From NCBI RefSeq assembly GCF_014648475.1, contig NZ_BMRE01000016.1, positions 88,887-152,886 on the forward strand: DNA of 64,000 nt, given 5' to 3'. Shown here piece after piece: positions 58,655-64,000 of the stretch. Source of the stretch: Lentzea flava. Lineage in GTDB: Bacteria; Actinomycetota; Actinomycetes; Mycobacteriales; Pseudonocardiaceae. Position numbers and translations under genes: made by a program. How positions within the stretch are numbered: the first letter of the stretch is position 1; each line of letters opens with the position of its first letter. Under the pieces are notes generated by a model, which saw only the letters and a list, made by a program, of their open reading frames with translations, did not search any database and had not been told where the DNA came from.

Positions 58655-59991
58655 CAGGATTCCTTCGTGATCGCAGCGGCGGCGCCGGACACGCGGGCAC
58701 GCAAGGTGCTCGCCGGTGCCGAGACGAGTTCCGGGCCGTGAATGCCGAGCAGCTCCTCGACCAGGCTTTCCAGCAACAGGTCGTTCCTCAGCAACGTCGC
58801 GTAGCTCTCCTCGGTGAAAGCGCATTGCTCGTACAGGGGCACGAACCTTTCCGGGAACAGGTCGAAAAGACGTTCGCGCAGGGCTTCCTCGACGAGGACA
58901 GCTGCCTTGTCCGGCGGAGGGTTGGCCATGGTGTGGTAGTGCTGCTGGGAAAGCGCCGAGATCGCTTTCGCCTCCTCCACGCGCGACTTCTCGTAGACGG
59001 CGAGTGCCGACGCCGTGTCATCGATCGAGTCGAGGCATCCGACGAAGGTCCGGACGTCCTCGAAGCCGCAGTTCATGCCGTGCCCCATGAACGGCGCCAT
59101 TGCGTGGCAGGCGTCGCCGAGCAATGCGAGCTTGCCCTCCCAGACCCAGCGGTCGCAGCTCGCGATCGTGATGGTGGAGACGGTCTTCGAGGCGAGCTGG
59201 CCGGCGAGATCCCCGATGGCTGCGGCGGGTTCCGGGAAGCGGGAGGTGAACATGCCCAGCAGGTCGTAGCCGCCGCTCACGCTGGCGTAGGAGGGCGCCG
59301 GTCCGTCGAGACGCATGAACAGCGAGCCGGCGAAGTCCCCGGACGGCAAGGGGAAGGCGCCGAAGAACCCGTCGCCCGTCGGCCAGTAGTGCATGGTCGA
59401 CGGGTCCAGCCAGCCACCCGGCACGTCGATCTCCTGGTACGCCATCTCGAGCGTACGCACCTCTTCGCGTGCGCCGCGCGACACCAGCGCCGCGCGGGTG
59501 GTGGAGTGCGCGCCGTCACAGCCAAGCACGAGACGGCACCTCAGTGTCCGGCTGCCGACGACGACCGCCGGCGAGTCGAGGTCCACCTCGCGCACCTGCT
59601 GGTCGAAGCACAGACGCACACCGGGAGTTGCCTCGGCGGCGTCAAGCAGCAACCGGTGCAGGCGCGCGCGTTCGACCGACCAGATCGGTCGGCGGTCCCT
59701 GCTGTACGGGGTGACGTGAGAACTGCCGTCGGCCAGGTGGGCACAGCGTCCGTGGATGGGCACGCAGATCGACCGCACGAAGTCCTCGAGTCCCACCTCC
59801 GACAACGCGCGCCAGCCGCGGGTCGACAGCATGACGGTGATCGACCGCCCGACCGCGCCGAGTCGCGACCGCGGGTCCGGCCTCTTCTCCAGCACCGTCA
59901 CAGAGCCGAACCGCGGAGCCAGGTACATCGCGGCGACGAGACCGACCGGGCCGCCGCCGATGATCACGATCCCGGAGTCTTCGTCCTTCAT
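58654..59991 (-). CDS. FAD-dependent monooxygenase (kynurenine 3-monooxygenase-like)
   Basis: A 445-residue class A flavoprotein hydroxylase. It begins GIVIIGGGPVGLVAAMYLAP, has GCDGAHSTTRAALV in the middle, and KLALLGDACHAMAPFMGHG with MNCGFEDVRTF, a variant shared with kynurenine 3-monooxygenases. ATG 59991 is preferred because GGAGGTGA stands just before it. The gene lies in an NRPS-type operon, where kynurenine-hydroxylase homologues usually make 3-hydroxykynurenine or hydroxyanthranilate building blocks; here the substrate is inferred only from family. Confidence 0.85.
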   Translation of the reverse strand: MKDEDSGIVIIGGGPVGLVAAMYLAPRFGSVTVLEKRPDPRSRLGAVGRSITVMLSTRGWRALSEVGLEDFVRSICVPIHGRCAHLADGSSHVTPYSRDRRPIWSVERARLHRLLLDAAEATPGVRLCFDQQVREVDLDSPAVVVGSRTLRCRLVLGCDGAHSTTRAALVSRGAREEVRTLEMAYQEIDVPGGWLDPSTMHYWPTGDGFFGAFPLPSGDFAGSLFMRLDGPAPSYASVSGGYDLLGMFTSRFPEPAAAIGDLAGQLASKTVSTITIASCDRWVWEGKLALLGDACHAMAPFMGHGMNCGFEDVRTFVGCLDSIDDTASALAVYEKSRVEEAKAISALSQQHYHTMANPPPDKAAVLVEEALRERLFDLFPERFVPLYEQCAFTEESYATLLRNDLLLESLVEELLGIHGPELVSAPASTLRARVSGAAAAITKES

Positions 59992-60020
59992 GCCATCACC
60001 TCCGATTCCCGTCGCATCCC

Positions 60021-61049
60021 TCACCGCAGCTCCGCCAAAACCGCGGCAGCTGCCTGCCTGGTGCTGAGCGACCCGCCGAGGTCGGGGGTCACCCGGTCGT
60101 GCTCGACCGCGGCCGCCACAGCCGCGCGCACGGCGTCGGCCTCACGGGTGTGGCCGAGGTGCTCGACGAGCAGCGCGACCGAGAGGATGGCGGCGAGCGG
60201 GTTGGCGACACCGGTTCCCGCGATGTCGGGCGCGCTGCCGTGCACCGGTTCGAACAGCCCCTGCCCGGTGGCGGCGTTGAGGTTCGCCGACGCCGCGACA
60301 CCCAGGCCACCGGCGAGCCCTGCCGTGAGATCGCTGAGGATGTCGCCGTTGGAGTTGTTCGTGACGATGACGTCGAAGGCCGTCGGGTCGGTCACCAGCT
60401 TCATCGCCGCGGTGTCCACGTAGAGGTGGGTCGTGTCGATGTCCGGGTGCCGTTCGACCGCTTCCCGCCAGCAGCGCTGCCACAGCGTGCCGCCGTGGCG
60501 GACCGCGTTGGCCTTGTCCACGATGCACACGGACGTGCGCGCGACGGAGAAGGCGAAGTCGAGAATGCGCGACACGCCCCGGTAACTGCTGACGTCGAGG
60601 TCGAAGGCGATCTCCTGCAACGACCCGGCAGACAGGTTGCCGCCGACACCGCTGTAGAGCCCCTCGGTGTTCTCCCGCACGATCACGCAGTCGATTCCGC
60701 GCTTTGCCTTGTCCCGCAACGGGCTGAGCTTGTCGTGCCACAGCCGGACCGGCCGGTAGTTGGCGTACAGGTCCAGTTCGACGCGCAGCGTGGTGAGCAC
60801 CTCGCGCACGTACGGGGTGTCACTCAGCCTCGGGTCGCCGACGGCGCCGAGCAGTGTCGCCGCGCTGCCGCGGATCCGGTCCAGGTCCGCCGCGGCCAGC
60901 GCACGCCCGGTGCGCAGCCAGGTTTCCGCGTTCACGTGGTCGAGCACGTCGAGCTTCACATCGAGCCCGAGGAACGCCAGCATCTCCAGCGCGGGCTCGA
61001 TCACCTCGGGGCCGATGCCGTCCCCCGGCACGACGGAGATCGTGCGCAT
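60021..61049 (-). CDS. isocitrate/isopropylmalate-dehydrogenase-family decarboxylating dehydrogenase
   Basis: A 342-residue NAD(P)-dependent beta-decarboxylating dehydrogenase with the fold's signature elements: VVPGDGIGPEVIEPALEMLA, VIVRENTEGLYSGVGG, the NNSNGDILSDLTAGLAGGLG loop and FEPVHGSAPDIAGTGVANP. Family members act on isopropylmalate, tartrate, homoisocitrate or 3-substituted malates. Because it is the middle gene of the NRPS operon (its ATG overlaps the stop of the MbtH-A-PCP gene), it probably makes an unusual amino-acid or keto-acid precursor rather than leucine. Complete. Confidence 0.87.
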   Translation of the reverse strand: MRTISVVPGDGIGPEVIEPALEMLAFLGLDVKLDVLDHVNAETWLRTGRALAAADLDRIRGSAATLLGAVGDPRLSDTPYVREVLTTLRVELDLYANYRPVRLWHDKLSPLRDKAKRGIDCVIVRENTEGLYSGVGGNLSAGSLQEIAFDLDVSSYRGVSRILDFAFSVARTSVCIVDKANAVRHGGTLWQRCWREAVERHPDIDTTHLYVDTAAMKLVTDPTAFDVIVTNNSNGDILSDLTAGLAGGLGVAASANLNAATGQGLFEPVHGSAPDIAGTGVANPLAAILSVALLVEHLGHTREADAVRAAVAAAVEHDRVTPDLGGSLSTRQAAAAVLAELR

Positions 61050-63028
61050 CAGCTCTGGCGCGCCTTCGTCGCCGACGTCCGCATCAGGACACCGAGCTCC
61101 TGGGCCGTGGGGTTCAGCAACACGTCCTCGACCGACACGTCCCGGCTCGCCTTCTTGCTCAGCCGACGTGCCGCGACCGCCGCCAGCAGGGAGTCGCCGG
61201 CGATCAGGAAGAAGTTGTCATCCGGCGCGCACGAGCCGCGGTCCAGCACCTCGGCCAGGGGCGCGGCCGCCAGGGCGACGAAGCGGTCCCCGCCGCTCGC
61301 GGTCACGGAGTCGGGGTGCGGCAACGCCTGGCGGTCGATCTTGTCACTTCGGTTGCGGGGCAGCCGTTCCATCCGCGCGAACGCCACCGGCACCATGTAC
61401 GGGAGCAGCGCGTCGGACAGCATCCGCCGCAGGTCGGTGTCCGCGACGGACGCGTCCGTCACCACGTGCCCGACCAGCTGGGCCCGCCCCGACGAGGTCT
61501 CGACCGCCTTGGCCGCCGCCTCGCGGATGCCGGGGCAGTTCAGCAGTGCCTGCTCCACCTCGGCCATCTCGTCCCGCATGCCGTTGATCTTCACCTGCTC
61601 GTCGGCTCGTCCGCAGTGCTCCAGGGCTCCGTCCGGGCGAACGCGGACCAGGTCCCTGGTGCGGTAGACACGCGAACCCGGTACCGCCGCGTGCGGGTCT
61701 GGCAGGAACTGCTCCGCCGTCGCACCCGGTGACAGGTACCCGATGGCCAGCTGGCGTCCGCCGACGGCCAGTTCCCCTACCTCGCCGGGGGCGACCGGCC
61801 GGTCGTCCACGTCGACCACCCACCAGGTCACGGCCGGCCACACGGGTCCGATGGGCGGCGTGCCCGCGCGGTCCGCAGCACTGGACGTGGCCGACGTGAT
61901 GCGCTTCTCGCGGGGCAGCATCGACGAGGTGATGGTGTTGACCTCGACCGCGCCGTACCAGTTGGCGATCTCGAACGGCAGGTCCGGCCTGCCCCACTCG
62001 CGCACTCGGTCGCTGCCGGTGAGCATCAGCCGCAGTGCCGAGGGCGGCCACTCCAGCCGCCCCAGCGCCTCGGCGAGCGGGGCGACCGCGAAGAACTGTG
62101 TGATCCGCTCCTCGCGGATCCAGGCCGCGAGCTCGGCGGGTGCGGTGATGGTCTCCTGGGACGGCACCGAGATGTGAGCACCCGCGGCGAAGAACGGCCA
62201 GATCACCGTGCTGACGGAAACGCAGGTGCGCGAGGGGAACAGCCAGGCACCACGCTCGTGGGCGTCGATCCCGTGCACGCTCTGCTGCGACTCGCACGCG
62301 ACCGCCCAGGTGCGCTGCGACACCAGTGCCAGCTTGGGTTCGCCGGTCGAGCCGGAAGTCTGCACCAGGCACGCGGCGTCCTCCGGCCCGATAGCCGGGA
62401 AGTTGATCACCGCGCCGGTCTCGGGGGCGTCGCCGACCAGCCGTCCGTCGATTTTCAGGCGGCACACGGCTCCTTCGAACTTCGGCTCCGGACTCTCGTC
62501 GTGCGTGATCCAGGCAACCGACCGCGCCCTGTCGACGAATCCCAGCAACCACTGCTCCGGGCCGGCGAGATCCAGCATCAGCGCGGTGCCACCGGCCTTC
62601 GACACGGCCATCAGCGTCACCACGAGTGCCACGCCGCGCTGCAGGTGCACCGCCACCGCGTCACCGCGGCGCACGCCGCGCCGGACCAGGACACCGGCCA
62701 GATCCTCGGTGCGGGCGACCAGCCGGCCGTAGGTGATGCTCGTCCACTGGTCGGTCACGGCGGTCCGGTCCGGGACCTCGCGTGCGCGGTCGGCGACCTT
62801 TTGGTGCACGAGCACGAAGCCGCTTCCTTGGTTGCGCTGCTTGCGCACGCTCAGCAGCCGAACGTCGGTCCAGACCTTGTCGACGTGGTCGCGGCAGGTG
62901 TCCTTGCCTCCGCGGGTTCCCTCCACGTGCGACCCGACGGGCAAAGGCTTGTCACTGCGCCAGATCGAGTACTGCTCCTCGTCGTTGAGCACCACCAGGT
63001 ACTCGTGGGAGCTCTCACTCTCGGCCAT
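61049..63028 (-). CDS. MbtH-adenylation-carrier (MbtH-A-PCP) stand-alone NRPS module
   Basis: A 659-residue tri-domain protein. Residues about 1-70 are an MbtH domain (VVLNDEEQYSIWRSDKPLPV, HVDKVWTDVRLLS). The adenylation domain (about 75-575) shows A3 VQTSGSTGEPKLALV, A5 NWYGAVEVNTITS, A7 YRTRDLVRVRPDG, A8 GRADEQVKINGMRDEMAEVE and A10 SDKIDRQAL with the catalytic Lys. The carrier domain has DDNFFLIAGDSLLAAVA with the phosphopantetheine Ser. It activates and tethers an amino or aryl acid; natural MbtH-A fusions occur in nikkomycin- and streptolydigin-type pathways. The ATG has GGAGGG upstream. First gene of the operon. The substrate code deviates from common ones and is not called. Confidence 0.88.
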   Translation of the reverse strand: MAESESSHEYLVVLNDEEQYSIWRSDKPLPVGSHVEGTRGGKDTCRDHVDKVWTDVRLLSVRKQRNQGSGFVLVHQKVADRAREVPDRTAVTDQWTSITYGRLVARTEDLAGVLVRRGVRRGDAVAVHLQRGVALVVTLMAVSKAGGTALMLDLAGPEQWLLGFVDRARSVAWITHDESPEPKFEGAVCRLKIDGRLVGDAPETGAVINFPAIGPEDAACLVQTSGSTGEPKLALVSQRTWAVACESQQSVHGIDAHERGAWLFPSRTCVSVSTVIWPFFAAGAHISVPSQETITAPAELAAWIREERITQFFAVAPLAEALGRLEWPPSALRLMLTGSDRVREWGRPDLPFEIANWYGAVEVNTITSSMLPREKRITSATSSAADRAGTPPIGPVWPAVTWWVVDVDDRPVAPGEVGELAVGGRQLAIGYLSPGATAEQFLPDPHAAVPGSRVYRTRDLVRVRPDGALEHCGRADEQVKINGMRDEMAEVEQALLNCPGIREAAAKAVETSSGRAQLVGHVVTDASVADTDLRRMLSDALLPYMVPVAFARMERLPRNRSDKIDRQALPHPDSVTASGGDRFVALAAAPLAEVLDRGSCAPDDNFFLIAGDSLLAAVAARRLSKKASRDVSVEDVLLNPTAQELGVLMRTSATKARQS

Positions 63029-63208
63029 CAGTGCCCTCCGTATCCGTGGTGCGTTCGCCGAGGTCGTGGCGGGACGCTACAACCGGTCCAGCAGCGCCCG
63101 AGGGGGTCCGAAATATTCGGGAAAGAGACTGCGGCGAGCTGCGGTTCCCTTGACGCACAAGTGAAAGAACCTGCCGCGCACCCCAGGCCGCGGTGCTACC
63201 AAACCGCC

Positions 63209-63954
63209 ATGACCGAGTTCACCCCGGACGCCCTGGCGCGGATCGTCGGCCAGGAGAACGTGGTGTCTGGTGCGGATCCCGAGCTGCGCAGACCGAACTC
63301 CGGCATGTTCCGGCCCCGGCGGCTGCGCGGCATCGTCCGACCGGCCACAGTGGAGGAAGTACGACAGGTGGTCACGACACCGGGCGCCGGACCGCTGCAC
63401 GCGATCAGCACGGGCCGCAACTGGGGTCTCGGCTCGCACCACGCACCCCCACGACGACGTCGTCCTGCTCGACCTGGGCCGCCTCGCGAACGTGCGGGAG
63501 ATCGACCTCGCCACGGGTGGGCGGTCGTCGAACCCGGTGTGACACTAGGAATGCTGTCCGAGCTGCTGGACGGCACGGCCGGATGCTGAACGTGACAGTG
63601 TCGGCGGCGGAGACCAGCGTGTTGGGCAACGCCCTGGACCGCGGCTCCAGCCTGCGCCACCAGCGGGTCCACGACCTCCTCGGCCTCGAGGTCGTGCTCC
63701 CCGGCGGAGAGCTCGTGCACGTCGGCTGGTGGCCAGAGGAGAAACCGACACCGGTGTACCCGTAAGGTCTCGGTCCCTCGTTGCTGCAGTTGTTCGTGCA
63801 GTCCAGCTTCGGTGTGGTCACGGCGGCCGCGATCCGCCTCCTGCCGCGGCCGGAAGCGTTGCGGGTGATCAGGCTGGCCTTCGAGCCGGACGTGCTCGGC
63901 GACGCGGTCGAGGCGCTGCGACGCTGGGGCCACCAGGGCCTGGGCGAGTTCTAG
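63209..63954 (+). pseudogene. FAD-binding (BBE/PCMH-type) oxidoreductase, multiply frameshifted
   Basis: ATG 63209 opens MTEFTPDALARIVGQENVVS and continues to the flavin-binding STGRNWGLGSHH. A one-base shift moves coding to DDVVLLDLGRLANVREIDLA, then back (WAVVEPGVTLGMLSELLDG, in-frame TGA). It resumes as MLNVTVSAAETSVLGNALDR with LGLEVVLPGGELVHVGWWPE, hits a TAA at 63763-63765, and goes on as SLLQLFVQSSFGVVTAAAIR until a TAG at 63952-63954. These are consecutive pieces of one PCMH-type flavoenzyme (vanillyl-alcohol or p-cresol oxidase superfamily) with at least four lesions; the C-terminal half is missing from the window. It is divergent from the MbtH-A-PCP gene and may once have belonged to that pathway. 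Confidence 0.8.
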
Positions 63955-64000
63955 GGGTCGTCGCAACACAACTGATCAACTGGCTTGGGCCAGGAGCTTA

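Noticed and set aside
62174..63589. Long plus-strand frame running into the FAD oxidase remnant
   Set aside because: The part before 63209 is antisense to the MbtH-A-PCP gene; only the portion from ATG 63209 has flavoenzyme motifs.
63955..64000. Possible further gene at the window end
   Set aside because: Only 46 bp remain after the last stop of the FAD oxidase remnant; no start, ribosome site or motif can be judged.

Overview
This 64 kb window is high-GC actinobacterial DNA, most likely from a filamentous Pseudonocardiaceae-type organism (Lentzea/Saccharothrix-like; this is inference). Supporting signs are GTG starts, dense GTGA/ATGA stop-start overlaps, many LacI regulators, CebR-type operators, secreted enzymes joined to family 2 cellulose-binding modules (CBM2), a nitrate/nitrite-sensing-domain protein and NRPS genes with MbtH. 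No rRNA, tRNA, CRISPR array or insertion sequence was recognised.

Layout. 1-512: 5' part of a LysR gene and a small secreted protein. 616-6328: cellobiose uptake operon (binding protein, two permeases, GH1 beta-glucosidase, CebR) behind two TGGGAGCGCTCCCA operators. 6330-13323: a LacI regulator, a cytoplasmic multidomain GH3, a Tat-exported GH16, a decayed GH10/GH62-like mosaic pseudogene and an expansin. 13539-19818: a TetR-controlled catabolic operon (two alpha/beta hydrolases, FAD monooxygenase, amidohydrolase, LysR). 19839-23998: divergent pairs DUF3500 protein/zinc alcohol dehydrogenase and SDR/DapA-like lyase. 24035-41881: the plant-polymer core, with GH44, GH12-CBM2, GH48, two GH6 enzymes, GH43, GH12, an SNase-like CBM2 lipoprotein and a GH78 rhamnosidase. 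42047-50897: a translationally coupled operon of GH36 alpha-galactosidase, an ABC sugar importer and a secreted clan GH-A/CBM35-like hydrolase, led by a LacI gene. 51318-53519: a mercury-type MerR with a small membrane protein and a thioredoxin-like protein, then a secreted beta-propeller. 53757-56335: a small protein and a string of broken genes. 56343-63028: an NRPS-related locus with intact tailoring genes and an MbtH-adenylation-carrier protein, but a wrecked condensation/thioesterase gene. 63209-63954: a multiply frameshifted FAD oxidase gene.

How it works together. Secreted exo- and endocellulases (GH48, GH6, GH12, GH44) and expansin release cellobiose, which the Ceb transporter imports and GH1 hydrolyses. 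CebR sites occur both at the ceb operon and in the region between GH48 and GH6, so uptake and cellulase synthesis are probably co-induced. A second operator family (TGTTAGCG-TAACA type) precedes the GH16, GH10-remnant, GH43, GH78 and GH36 units and probably links hemicellulose/pectin enzymes to a LacI regulator in the window. A third signal, clusters of TCGA/TCGAAAC at about 5-10 bp spacing, sits upstream of GH16, expansin, GH44, GH43, GH12 and the SNase-CBM2 gene. I know of no described regulon with this pattern, and it is the most interesting candidate for something new here.

The right end shows genome decay: frameshifts, internal deletions and fused remnants affect the GH10, sensor protein, NRPS and FAD oxidase genes.
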